Shown one piece after another: positions 44,842 to 56,268 of a stretch of 64,000 nt of DNA. Positions within the stretch are counted from its first letter, which is position 1. Each line of letters begins with the position of its first letter. The translations under genes were made by a program, and so were the position numbers. The notes below the pieces were generated by a model. That model was given only the letters and a program-made list of their open reading frames with translations. It ran no database searches and was not told where the DNA came from. Source of the DNA: Agaricus subrufescens (taxonomy: Eukaryota > Basidiomycota > Agaricomycetes > Agaricales > Agaricaceae); the NCBI GenBank assembly GCA_029945375.1, contig CM057066.1:372001-436000 (forward strand), read 5' to 3'.

Positions 44842-47723
44842 ATGAAACACGGCGGAGGGATAAAGAGCGCGTTGGACTCGGTCGCCTGGACGGACAGCAT
44901 GGTGCTCTGCGTGGCGGGCTTTCCAGCGCAGCGCGACGCCTTTGTCGCCAGCCCCCACTCGCGCGTCCTCGTCCCGCCCGATCGCACGCCCGCGAAAAAC
45001 GCCATCAGCCTGCGCTATCAGCCCATGACCATCGTCGATCCCCCTGGTCACGCCCCTCCAGGTGATTGGTCTCTTCTTCCCAGCCGTCCTTCTTCTCATC
45101 TCCCCCCTCCCCCCCAGCACCCCCGCTGCGCAAAACCTCGCTCACCATGGCCTCGCCCCGCCACAAGTCCCCGCCCGGCCGCGCCTTCCGCCCCAAAACA
45201 GCCCCCGGCCCGCGCCACACGCTCGAGGCCATCCCCAACTCCTGGGCTTCCGCCTCCAGACCCAGCGATCTGCGCCCCAATCCCCCGCCCCCGCACCCCC
45301 CCAGGGCCCCGCGCCCGACCCCCACCCCGCCGCCCCCTCCCCCCGCCCAGCCCGCGCGCCTGCGATCAAAATCCGCCGACCGTGTGCCCACCAAGACCTC
45401 GGTCGGTGGCCCGCGGTCCCCGAAGCGCGGCGCTGCACTGGTCCAGCCCACGCCCAAAAGACTTTCATTGGGAATGGTCATGGATACCGCCAAATTGGTT
45501 AGTGCTCCTCCCCCATCATCAGATTTAGGCTCTTCTCCCGTATCACTGCCGTCATCAAAGCCTCTACCTACTACAAACGCCGTGCCTATACGGAGTCTAA
45601 TACGGAGTCTACCTGCTTCCCCAAATGGCTCCCCGTGCATCGCACGGCTACCCATCTCCGGCTCCCATTACAAACGAGATCTGTCCCCTTCGCCCGTCCA
45701 CCGTTCCACCTCGCCGGCTCTCGGCCCAAAGCCACTGCCGGTCCCTCCCCTTCCGTCGCTCCAGCCGCCCATCCCGCCTTCACCCCGCCGCCCCATGCTT
45801 CACTTGAATCCAACCGTGCCGCTGTCGTCATTCACACCCTCTGTACCCTCGTGGTCGCCTCTGCAAAATTCCAGTCCCTCGACGGCTACAACTTCTTACC
45901 TCAGTGCCGATTCTTCGCCTGTCAAACGGGATTCGCCCGCGTCCACATGGTCCAGCGGATATTTCACATCCCCTTCATCACCACATAATGATCGCTGCCG
46001 TGATGCTCATCAAATTTTCGGCACTCACGCGTCGCAGAAATCTATTCCGACACCTTCGCCCTCGCAGCCTATTGAGGAAGTAGAGGAAGAGGAGGAGGAG
46101 GAACGAGACGACTATCTCGATAAATTTGAGGCGTACGACTGGACTTTGGAGGAAGAATTGTATGATGATCAACTTTTCCGTATACCTGGTCCTGAGAGTG
46201 ATGATCTACTTGTGGAGGTCTTTGTGGATAATTTGTATTGTGGAGAGCTAGAGAGGAGTCCTTCGCCGATTACGTATGCCCGACCTGCAGGTGGTGAATT
46301 CTCGGATGATGATTCGAATGGTGGGAGACGGAGAAGAACTCGGCGACGGCCTAATGTCGAGCAGGAGGAGGAACACGCGACTCCTAGGCGTGTGGACTAT
46401 AACAAATCTGTGACTGGGAATCGAAGACATAGCCGACGAAGTGATCCCTCGTCGCCAATCTCGTACCACTCTGACGATTCATCGCTATACATCACCGGAA
46501 ATCGACCTTTACCTTTGAGGAGGAGGAGGAGAGAACAGTTAAGGTCGTATAGGTATAGTTTTCGACCGCCGGTGTCGCCGACTGCGGCGGCGGCGGCTAC
46601 GGCTGTTTCGTTGAATACGCTTGCTGGATTTCCGCGCAAGGTTGTTAGGAGGGAGAAGGATTTGAGTGGGGGATTGGGGTGTCAGAGGAGTCCGTCGCCG
46701 ATTGAGTATGCGAGGAGGAGGTCTTTGGATGGGATGTATGGGTTTGATGATGAGGAGGGGGTGGATGAGGTTGTGTTTGCGCATCCGGTACCGCGGGAGG
46801 GTGCAGGGAATGAGGATGCGTTGGTTTCGGGGTGGTGGGAGGATGGTTGGAGACAAAAGGTTGTTGGTGGTGGTGCTGGTACAGGGGGGATGAAGAGGAG
46901 GATGGTGCAACCGAGCTCGTTTATGCATGCGTATTCAAAACCCCCGGATGTGACGTTGTTTTCTGAGGAAAGGGAAAGGGAACTTGAGAAGGAGCGGGGG
47001 AGGCCGATGATTCCCGTGTCGCTCGGCAATTATAATCAAACTGGAAATACCCAAGGCAGCAATACTAATCAAAATAGTAATAATAAAGAACGGTCGAAGG
47101 AGGGGAAGGAGAAAGTGAGGACGAGGAAGGGGAGTCGGGGATTTTTAGACGAGTTGGCGGCTGTTGCGGTGCGGAATACTTATCATTATCAACATCAACA
47201 ACAAGCATCGAACCGGAAGACGAATAATCAGCATAATATTAACAATATCAACAACAATAGTGGGACGCCGAGAACGTCTGGAGGGTCGCCGCCGCCGCCG
47301 ATGGTACCGACGTTGTCGCCTTTACCTTTTCATTCGAGGGACAAGGATCGGGATCGAGGTGGGGAAGAGAAAGAAAAAGAAAAAGAAAAAGAGAAGGATA
47401 AAGAGAAAGAGAAGAAGAGAAAGTGGGTGTGGGAGTTGAGTAGGTCGGATGGGTCGACGAGTAAGGATAAATTGGTGAATGGGAATGGGAATGCGTCGAG
47501 TTCGACTTTGGAGGGTGGGAGTGGGGAGGGGGGGATTTTGGTTTTGGATATTGGGAATGTGGGTGGGAATGGGAATGGGAGTGTGGGGTGGTTGGGTGAT
47601 GAGGAGGATGAGGAGGATGAGGAGGATGATGAGGATGATGATGAGAACGAGTTGTGTGGTGCTGGGGGTTGGAGGGGGAGGCAGCGGAAGAGGCAGAGTT
47701 TGAATGGGTTGGAGTTTGTTTGA
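44842..47723 (+). CDS. large disordered protein of unknown function
   Basis: Exons 44842-45061 and 45118-47723, about 941 residues. The intron ends in a C-rich tract and CAG and keeps the frame. The N terminus (MKHGGGIKSALDSVAWTDSM, VLCVAGFPAQRDAFVASP) could be a small folded piece. The rest is Pro/Ser/Arg-rich, with an acidic cluster (EEVEEEEEEERDDYLDKFEA, YDWTLEEELYDDQLFRIP), Ser-Pro-Ile-x-Tyr-Ala repeats (SPSPITYA, SPSPIEYA), a Lys/Glu helix-like run (EEKEKEKEKEKDKEKEKKRK) and an Asp/Glu run near the end. I do not recognise the family. The motif pair around YDWTLEEELYDD is the best candidate for a conserved core. Base composition changes sharply: the first 600 bases are very C-rich, while the last 1.2 kb is G/A-rich. 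Confidence 0.7.
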
Positions 47724-49630
47724 AGGTGCTCTGCGCGCGTTTTTTCTTGTGACCATTTTTGTTTCTTGGGGTTTTGAAAATTGCTTTTTGGTATGCGTTT
47801 TTTTTGGTCGGTCATTATTTTGTTAGGTATTTTATTAGTTAATTCCATTATATATATATATACAAAGCAACACGCTCTTTTTTTGTACCAGTTGAACTTA
47901 ATCGAGAGAAAGAAATTTTGTGTATTATGATTGGACTTGGTGACTCGTTTTGCGAGTAGTGCGTGAGTGGCAGTGATTGTATGTGTGGTATCGTTCCTTA
48001 CTCCCAAGTTGAACTTGATCGCGAGAAATAATTTGTGTCATTACAAACCTGTGGGTTGGAGGGTGATCCGTGATTGTAAGTGAGCAGCTGAGATTCGTTG
48101 GGTAAGTAAGTAGGTAATACACGCGGCGGCATTTGAGCCGTTTCAACTTTGTTATGTCAGTGTTCAGTAAGTAATCAGTAAGCAATATAAGGGGCAGCAG
48201 TGTGTGTAGTAGTGCCATTTGCGTTCCGTACTCCTCCTCCTGAAACTCTCCGAGTTGATGGAGAGTTCTTTTCCGTTTTTTTTTTGGGTTCCTATCTTTT
48301 TTTTTGTGTGTGTGTGTGGTGAGAAGGGCGTGCCTGGTTTGATGAGTAATTGAAGATATGTATGTTGATTGTCCCCCTTCTTGAGTATACGCCCGTAGTA
48401 TCGGGTTGGGCGTGAGATATCGGACTGATTTATCAGAACCTATGGATGTATTTTTGAGGGGGATGGGAGTGAAGGGGGGGGTATATTTGACTAAGTGGCA
48501 ATGACATACTCGGGCGGGAGATCGTATCGCCGAGGAAAGAAGAGGAGAAGGAGAAGAAACAGGAAGAAAAAAAAATTTTTTTTTTGTTTCAATTAGAAGT
48601 CGTGTTTGTGCTTCTCGTGTTATATCTGTTTGATGGACAGAATGTGGGCGGGGGGGTATCTTTTGTGGGTCCGGCCCGGGATGTGCTTTTAATGAGTGTC
48701 TAAGTATAGATTCTGCGAGAGGGTAAATCATGATCGTGATCGTGATTATTGATTATTGATTATGATGATTTGGTTTGACGCGTTCGGTCGTGTTTTGACT
48801 GCGTGTCAGACACGCGATGGAGTGATTATAGATATATATATATAGACCAAGGGAGAGTGTTGAGCCTGTATGTGCATTGCGAGATGGTCGTGGAATGATG
48901 ATGATCAATGGGAAGAGATTTGAGATGAAAATGATTTTATATATATATATAAATTTTTTTTTCGTTATCGCCGAGTTTCCGAATGGTTGGTTGTGGTTCT
49001 CCCGAGTTTTGAGGAGTGTGTATTGGTTTCGGGACCCTTTTCTTTGGGAAGGTTCGGGGCGAGTGGTGCAGTTCCTTTAGTATGGTTGTGATAGTAATTG
49101 ATGGTACTAGTAGCGCGGTATACTTATATTAGGTATCTATAATGGAGCTATAGAACAAGAACATAGATTCGCAGATACTAAGATAGGACAAGATCATCTT
49201 TTTGAGTTTTTTTTTTTTTTTTAAATCAACATTTATTAAAGCGCTGCCCGATCGCGTAGCTTCGGGCCGGAGGCCAGGAAAAGTATGGTTAAAACAAATC
49301 CCAGAACAACAAGCGGAGGAAAATAAATGAAAAACGAAACCCGAAACAACAAGACGTATAGAAACAGTTGCCCCGGACAACATGGAGGAGTCGAGGCTGG
49401 GGGGAAAGTGAGGAGATTTAGGATATACGTATACATGCCCGTATCATGAGACATATGAAAAGGAAAAGAGAGAAATGAAATCAGAAAATGAGATCGAAAC
49501 CGAAGCACGTTTGCGCATGCGCAAGGGGATCCAGGGTGACTAGAAGTCAATTATTCTTGAATTACCCGGATAAGTGTGGCACGGCCCGAGAGCCGCCTAG
49601 CCAGTAAGAACCTTCCTCGACATCATCTTT
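47724..49630. other. gene-poor region with simple repeats
   Basis: No convincing gene. It contains several (AT)n tracts (about 47855, 48830, 48940) and a short direct repeat, TTGAACTT(A/G)ATCG(A/C)GAGAAA, at 47892-47911 and 48009-48028. Long minus-strand frames here are due to low complexity. Confidence 0.45.
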
Positions 49631-49912
49631 TTGAGTGTAAATTTCTATTTCATCCGCGTGACTCTTGTGGCGCGGTCACCAACTTCATATCCGAAAGTGT
49701 TGTAATGTGTAACTCACGCCCGGTGAGGGTAATAGGATCCCCGAGGTATCGTTATCGTTTGATCTAATGCCTGTCTAATGCCCACCACAAGACGGCCGGA
49801 CTATTTGAGAATGATGAAGCCGGTGCTGTAGAGGTTTCTGTGCCGTGATCATGTTGTTGTTGACTGCACTGCCACCGGTACCGGGCACCCTTCCTGCTTG
49901 CCAGCTTTCCCG
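49631..49912 (+). repeat. tandem duplication, copy 1
   Basis: About 280 bases sharing with the next copy long identical blocks, for example GGTGAGGGTAATAGGATCCC then CGAGGTATCGTTATCGTT, GATCTAATGCC, AATGAAGCCGGTGCTG, TCTGTGCCGTGAT, GTTGACTGCAC and CCGGGCAC. Noncoding. Confidence 0.85.
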
Positions 49913-49927
49913 TACTCAGGATCATGT

Positions 49928-50156
49928 TTTGAGTGTAAAGTTCTATTCGTTTCATTCATCCGTGACCTCCTTGTGGCGCAGTTACTAACTTCTTAGCCAC
50001 ACACGGTGAGGGTAATAGGATCCCCGAGGTATCGTTATCGTTGGATCTAATGCCCACACAAGACACAGAATGAAGCCGGTGCTGGAGAGGCTCTGTGCCG
50101 TGATGCTGTTGACTGCACCGCCACCGCTACCGGGCACTTTCCAGCTGGCTTTCCCG
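49928..50156 (+). repeat. tandem duplication, copy 2
   Basis: About 230 bases, the same ordered blocks as copy 1 with small deletions. It ends about 290 bases before the ATG of four-TM gene B, so the duplicated unit lies in that gene's upstream region. Confidence 0.85.
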
Positions 50157-50377
50157 AGCCGGCAGCACCGTATCAGCGCGCTCGAGGCTGGGCTTATCGA
50201 TACCTGGTGCGATCATAGTCATGCTTATCGGTTTGCTGTACTGCCACGCAATGAGGTCGACATGCACCCAGTCTCCTTAATTATTTGCTGTTTTCCTTTT
50301 CGATGCAACTATAGAGCTGTAAAGCCTCGTGTACATCAGGCTTTTGTTCTCACCCCAGAGTGGTGAAAACCCGAACA

Positions 50378-50384
50378 TATAAAA
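50378..50384 (+). promoter_or_regulatory. TATA box of four-TM gene B
   Basis: TATAAAA lies 65 bases upstream of the ATG at 50443, the same spacing as in front of the GH7 gene. Confidence 0.6.
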
Positions 50385-50442
50385 CTGTTGTTTTCTTGAA
50401 CGTCTTACCCTCAGCGAGCCTTCCTCTTGCGCGCGCATCATC

Positions 50443-51221
50443 ATGGCTGAAATCGAAAAGTCTTCTAGTCCTACGCCGGACGTACCTCCATCCCCTTCAA
50501 ATTCCTATACGGTCCATTCGAGACCGACTTTCTCCTCGCAAGGTGTCTCATTTACGGGTATACGCCGATCAGTTCTTTATCATTGAATATGTCTTCATGT
50601 GCACGAATAGACTCCGAGATTATTGAAATGAAGAAAGATTTCGAGGACCTCGCAGAATTCTCAGAAGGCTCTCTGATTTATGTAAGTGTGGCGTTACGAC
50701 ATGGACTAAACCTTGACAGTTCCTGTTCTTTGCAGTCGGGGTTTATCGTCGGCCTTGTAATCGCATTCCTCGCTCTAGCCAATAAAGTCGCCCAGAACCC
50801 AGGAAGCATAGAGGTAGAAGCAGGGATGACGCTATGCTTCCTCTCAACATCATGCCATCTCTCCATCATTCTGGTATCTAGCCGAGCATGCGTCGTGGCC
50901 TACCAGTATTCACAAATTTTGAAATCGGATCGTCCTGTCCCAGTGGAAGAATACCGTACGAAACTTGAAGCTTCTTTACGGACCCTTCGTGTGTGCGAGT
51001 GGATTCAAGGGTTTGGTCAAACACTCGTCGTCCCCTCGGTGCTCTACATGGTTTGGCAGATGTTTGAACATCATGTGCTTGTGTTACTCATTTATGCTTT
51101 TGTCGCTTTTCTGGAGATTACTGTGTACTTTGCTGGATTTTGGAGGGTATCGTGGGGTACGACGACGTTGCGGCCACTTGAAAAATATCTTAAACGTTTG
51201 CGGAGAAGAACAGCGGTGTAG
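50443..51221 (+). CDS. four-TM membrane protein, family member B
   Basis: Exons 50443-50542, 50611-50681 and 50736-51221, 218 residues. First exon: disordered, Ser/Pro-rich. Second exon: DSEIIEMKKDFEDLAEFSEG. Third exon: four hydrophobic segments (SGFIVGLVIAFLALANKV; MTLCFLSTSCHLSIILVSSR; WIQGFGQTLVVPSVLYMVWQ; VLVLLIYAFVAFLEITVYFA) then GFWRVSWGTTTLRPLEKYLK and a basic end. It shares SRACVVAYQY, VEEYRTKLEASLRT, WIQGFGQ, VLYMVWQMFE and GFWRVSW with members A and D, and the same intron phases. Function unknown; a plasma-membrane or endomembrane location is inferred from the segments only. Confidence 0.8.
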
Positions 51222-52136
51222 CTTGGTTTTGCGATTACTTACTAGTTCCTGAAGAACCTCAAGCACATGCATATTGTCGTATCTATGTAAATGTCACCCG
51301 GATATCTTTTTCCGTTACTGCTTTCAGTCTCTCCATTGTTAAAATCAGGATATTATTTCGCAGGCGATGAATAATACAATTCCTTCCTTGGAACTCACGA
51401 ATGATAAATGATCGTATAATTATCGGCCAGAGATCGTTCTCTGACATACCCGATATTCTGGAAACATAAGACTCTGATGCCTCATGGATTGGGTCTGGCT
51501 TAGGGCGCTGCCATCAGTCAGACAGGTTCCAGTGTCAATTTTTTGTAGGCGAGAGAAGCCTAGCTCTGATCAATCAGTACAAAAGCCCATAATACCACTT
51601 ACTCGGGAAAGTGGTTTCTCAGAGTAATCGGAAGAAGTTACTATAATGGACTGGCGATAAAGAGAAGGAAACGGTTGATAGAATCACGTTGCAGTATGAG
51701 AGTTACGTTATACCTTAAAAAGGATAGATAAATCATTGGAATATTCTCATGTAAGGTCTCTTGTCAACTTTTTTAATTCGATTAATTCCCGCTATTGACG
51801 GGAAAGGAGCAGCTCTTGGCATTATGGTGATATAGAGTAGTCATTGACGTGGTTCACTCCTTGATGCGATTATCAGTGTCCTTCATTAAACCCATTGGGA
51901 TTTCCAGATCATCATGTTCAAGGGCTAGAACTTTTAGTTACTATCTTGCAGTCGCCATTCACCACCGACTTGTCACCGGAGATTTTAACACCATCATATA
52001 CTATTGCTACAGCTACCAACATTCAACATACATTCAAACGACATCAAACAAAAGAATGAACGGTTACAACATAGTTTCGAAAATGCAAAACGAGTGACAG
52101 ACGAGATGTGCTCCTGATCCGGTTCCCAAAAAGTCT
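51222..52136. other. intergenic region, nothing seen
   Basis: Convergent 3' flanks of family members B and C. No gene-like frame. Confidence 0.5.
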
Positions 52137-52749
52137 CTAGTGCCGGTGTGACACAAGCACCGCGTAGAAGGTGTAAACCGCAGACAATCCAAAGAGAATC
52201 AATCCCAAGGATTGGATGTGTCCCAGGACCCAAAAGCAACGAACTATAGCTTCAATTTGTTTCTGGTATTCCTTAACTGACAAACGTTCAACCATAGGAG
52301 TAACACGATATTTAAAAGCAACGAGGCGCGCTCGGCAAGTGGCTAATGCAACCGAAAAATGGCAAATTCCGGAGAGGATACACAAGAACATCACGGTCTG
52401 ATATTCGTTGCTCCCTTTATCCGCGATGAAGGAATTTGCCAAGGTGATGAGAGATAAAAGGACCATAATAGAAACACCTGGCTGTGATTGATCATAGAGA
52501 ACATATTTCGGTATTGCGCAGTGATTAAGGGTGAGATGCGACATACAATGATGACTGGTGGTCCGAGATCCCGGGCTATAGAACGCATGTGCCGTTCTAC
52601 ATTTTCGTATCCGAGGTCTAAGAACAATTCAGAAAGTTTATTAAGAGAGCAATCAAAGTTAGAAACGCACCATCATTGTTCTGTGGAAGCTTTTCCGAGC
52701 GAAAGCCGGAGTAACCACCATGTTTGGAGGGGAAAATCAAGGATTTCAT
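52137..52749 (-). CDS. four-TM family member C, C-terminally short
   Basis: Exons 52671-52749, 52547-52617 and 52137-52481, 164 residues, against 218-248 in the other members. It keeps the second-exon helix (DLGYENVERHMRSIARDLG), TM1 (GVSIMVLLSLITLANSFI), TM2 (VMFLCILSGICHFSVALATC, then RARLVAFKY), the SVKEYQKQIEA linker and TM3 (IQSLGLILFGLSAVYTFYAV), but stops at VSHRH before TM4 and the GFW motif. I found no continuation in another frame downstream. It has the same intron phases (1 and 0). It may be a degenerating copy or a variant with three segments. Confidence 0.65.
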
Positions 52750-52798
52750 TTCAAGAGGATAACTGTGACAATGTAGAGTGAATTTCAGTGAGGATCAT

Positions 52799-52816
52799 GT
52801 ATATATATATACATAT
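52799..52816 (-). promoter_or_regulatory. TATA-like element of four-TM gene C
   Basis: An alternating TA tract lies about 50-65 bases upstream of the ATG at 52749, where members with a clear box have theirs. Confidence 0.35.
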
Positions 52817-53621
52817 CCTCTCTAAGAGAACTCGACAGTGTTGATTCTCAAAATGCTTCGACACTCAGAAGTCTAGGAACGTATGTTGTGAGATCTTGAG
52901 CCATCCTAGATGTGATATTATTATCGTGTGCAGACCGCATGGAAAGAGATAACAGTCTTTCCATTGTCTTACAACAATGGCGTTGCGAATAGAAGACTAA
53001 TAGGACACCGCCTAACGAGGCGCTACTATCTCCGGTCCAATGTTGTTGTAATTGTGGGCGCAGACCTCGGTAGATAGGTTTACAGCGGCACGTTTCAAAC
53101 TCCACGACACTACATGCAGAAGGGATTACATGCGACAAGAAGCAGTTCTTTCCCCGCATTGAACTTGAACTGCACTTGCAGCCCCGTATGGAAATCATGT
53201 ATTGCTGGACACGAGGCTTTTGTTATCGAAGTCTCCGCCCTCGCGTTCTCCACGTGTTCCATCGTAGGTACTCGCCCACTACAAAAAGTTGAATGAAGAG
53301 ACAAAGCAAACACAAAGCAAGGACAAAGAAACTTATATCATGATATGTGATCTAGACTAGATCTTAGAACGGGCGGTGTGGCATACAGCTTGCTCAAATC
53401 GACTGATGAACATTGATTCAGCAATGAGCGCCTGGCACCTCAACTTCAAGGCCTCCACGTTTAACTCTATGATCGTACAGACCAAAGACGAATCTACCTG
53501 CTTTCGATCTTTACTCAAAGACTACGAGTACCACGCTTTGATTAGAGGGATGTAATTGGGCGATGCAGCCTGAACAAGTTCGAGTCGTACATGCCTTTCG
53601 GCACTACAGAACATGTAGTTA
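52817..53621. other. intergenic region, no gene seen
   Basis: Frames of 60-116 codons on both strands overlap and show no signature. Confidence 0.45.
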
Positions 53622-54456
53622 TCAAACATCATGCCTGGTTCGCCAGCCAACCCGTTGCAGGATCCATCTACCGATAGGCAGTATCATATTTTCTGCCCAC
53701 GAAATCCTCCAGAATCCTACGACATAGACCACAACTTGAAGGACTGAAGCGAAAGCATAGATAGACGAGATCAAAACCCGGTTCTTGAACATTTGCCAGA
53801 GTGTATAAAGAGTTGCGATTCCGAAAAGGGCTTGGCCGAGCCCTTGAACCCATTGGGAAACATGAACACATCGGTTAAATGCATCGAGTTGTTTCTTGTA
53901 CTCTTCGACTGTTGGGCGGTCAATTGAAGGCAGTCTGGAATGTTGATAGGCCAGGATACAAGCTCGTCCGGACACCACGACATCGGAGATGTGACAACTG
54001 GCAGCCAGGATGCACAAAAACATTGCTATCTCGAACTCCAGGTTTCCCTTTAGGTGGACGACATCATTGGCCAAGGTGAGGAACGCAGTGATGATAGAAG
54101 CGATGAAGACTGACTGATGTGTATAAGGATCGTGTTGGGTGAGCCATGTTAGAACGATACTTACAATAAGAACTGAAGCGCCTAGTTTTCTTGTCAAGTC
54201 GCGAAATTCGTTCACGATTTCGTCATATGTAGCTAAGTAGGTGCTTGAGGGAATAAATCGGAGTGTTAATCGCGCAATGCGTACCGATAGTTGCGTTCCC
54301 ATCGCGCGACGTACAACGAGAGGCAGCAGAAGACGATGGAGCATTGACCGATGTAGATCCAATAAATTTCTCGTCTCCAGAAGACGATGATTGCGGTTCG
54401 CTCCTATCTGAAATTGGGTGTTGGTCGTTAGGATTGGAAGTGGAAAACTCGGACAT
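53622..54456 (-). CDS. four-TM membrane protein, family member D
   Basis: Exons 54285-54456, 54165-54232 and 53622-54113, 243 residues. The Ser-rich disordered first exon ends at a phase-1 intron; the second exon gives ATYDEIVNEFRDLTRKLGAS; the third has SVFIASIITAFLTLANDV, FEIAMFLCILAASCHISDVV, WVQGLGQALFGIATLYTLWQ and VLISSIYAFASVLQVVVYVV, then GFWRISWAENMILPIGRWIL. It is the closest relative of member A (shared GRACILAYQH, QGLGQALFG, LYT-WQM, QVVVYVVGFW-ISWAE). For the first intron I use the acceptor at 54233, because the nearer AG leads straight to a TAG. Confidence 0.8.
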
Positions 54457-56268
54457 CTTGATGGTGGGATTCTGAAGTATCTTTCTGCTTAAAATATGTT
54501 CAGCGCGCTGGCCTCTTTGATACGTCCACAATGGACAGTGCCGATGAATGTCGGATACATGAGGCCAATTCCACGTGTTGGTACCTTCAAGAAGAGTAGA
54601 AGCAGGCTACTCGTACCGTGAGTGCTTACCTAACACCATGAGGGATGCCGACAGACCACGACAACCGAAGGCCAGCGACACAGAAACGGCAGGCAGGCTC
54701 GCCTACCGTCTTCGAGGCGTTTCATGTTTTATAGCACAGATCGTAGCAATCAAGTGCTGTGATTTACTTCAAATGTGTCGTCTCAGGATAAGCCCTTTTA
54801 CATTGCACACGGACGTTCCGAGTTGGGTACTGAGAATATCAGTTCCATCCAGTGTTTTATGGACGTTCGTAATCAACCGTCCGTTTCATCCCATCTCGTG
54901 TCGCTTACGGATGACTTCAATTACCTCGGAGAATGCATTCAATGTGTTATACTTGTGGGTGCTCATCTCGGTTTCGCGCGCCTGAAACGAATACTTCTTC
55001 TGATCTCAAAGTCTACTAAAGTACGTCATGCCCTTCCCTCACAAGAAAATTATATCCATTATTGTTGCCACGCTTGATCCCAAACTTATGATTCCACCTC
55101 AAAATCCCACAGCCCTTGAGGTTCTTGAGCTTTGCGGTTCTCGCATTTGTGTCTGGTCGGGAACAAACCCAAACACTCGCTTAGTTCTCCCCTCGCATGG
55201 TCAATGAACCTGGAGCCGACTAGTATTACTGCATAAATTTACCCACAAGTAGGCGTCAGTCCCTGTAAAAGCGGTTTCTTAGGGCCAAACGGAAATTTTG
55301 AGAAGAGCGGGCTTCAATCTCTTCATTAAGTTCAGAGTGTATTGAAATGTGAGCTACTTCTTCAGCTTTTCGAGTTGTATAAATTCCAGCGTCATTAGAT
55401 GCCAGATATTTCCCCTCTCTGCTAAGAGCATAGCATATCCTTAACTCGCTGAATACACTGAAATTCAATCAGAGAGCTTTTTTCACTATAGCTTTTATAT
55501 AGCCTGACTTGATTTTTTTCGTTAGTTTTGGCAGTTTTGATAGTAACGAGTGGTCTGAAAATCAGTCTAGCCCATTCCAACGCGTATGAACCAATCGGAG
55601 CGGGGGGCGGGTTCTCTTCTATAAACCTGCAGCGCGTAAGGTAAGCCTTATGGTTTTAAATTTAGGTTCTTGGATTCCTCCGTCTCGTCCCTGTATGCAG
55701 AGAAATCTGGGGTCGACCTGCCGGCCAGCATTGAGTAGCCTCATCACGGAGATGGTTGCCATGGAACGTTTCTGTTCTCTAATTATTTGTCTGACTGTGG
55801 AAGATCATTATCGTCCAGATTCCGGATTCAAATTGCCTGCCAGTGGCAATCATGGAGTCGCAGTCACAAACTACTTCTCCCTGTCATTTAAACAACACAA
55901 CCCTACCCAAGTCATGGCATAACATGGACGAGTGGTCTAAACTTGTCGAGGGTGCCTCCTATTGATGAACAGCCTGTCGCGGTTCGACAATCGGCAGACA
56001 CGCGAGTCTCGATATCATTACTGGCACGTGACGTAGATAACCGTAACCCTCCAAGCCCCGAGACTCGAGTGTTCAATAGTCAATATCTGCGGTTGGTATA
56101 GTTGGGTTTCATGCCATGCTGTTGCCACTATGTTCGCGCGCAGCTCGGTTGTTTGTTCTGTCAGCTTCATAGCTCGGCGGTGCTCTGCGGAAAGCTGCGC
56201 CTGCACAGCCACAGAAGTCCTATATGTAGAAGATCAGTCAGACAATCGCTTCACCACCTCCCTTCACC
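54457..56268. other. intergenic region, no gene seen
   Basis: About 1.8 kb. Open frames at 54575-55077 and 55650-55922 lack a signature; a weak hydrophobic stretch at about 54930 is not a convincing family member. The right end is the fimbrin promoter. Confidence 0.45.

Noticed and set aside
44451..45120. Overlapping minus-strand frames of 160-184 codons
   Set aside because: Low complexity, Arg/Pro-rich, no splice or domain evidence; likely composition artefact.
45005..45655. 216-codon minus-strand open frame opposite the disordered protein gene
   Set aside because: It is a mirror of the GC-rich coding strand, with no start context or family signature.
47322..48731. Long minus-strand frames at the 3' side of the disordered protein gene
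   Set aside because: They are antisense to Glu/Lys- and Gly-rich repeats and continue into simple-sequence 3' flank.
54775..55077. Possible fifth four-TM family relic (hydrophobic stretch after SLTDDFNYLGE)
   Set aside because: Only a loose resemblance to TLANDVVHLKG; none of the conserved RAC-AYQ or GFW motifs follow.
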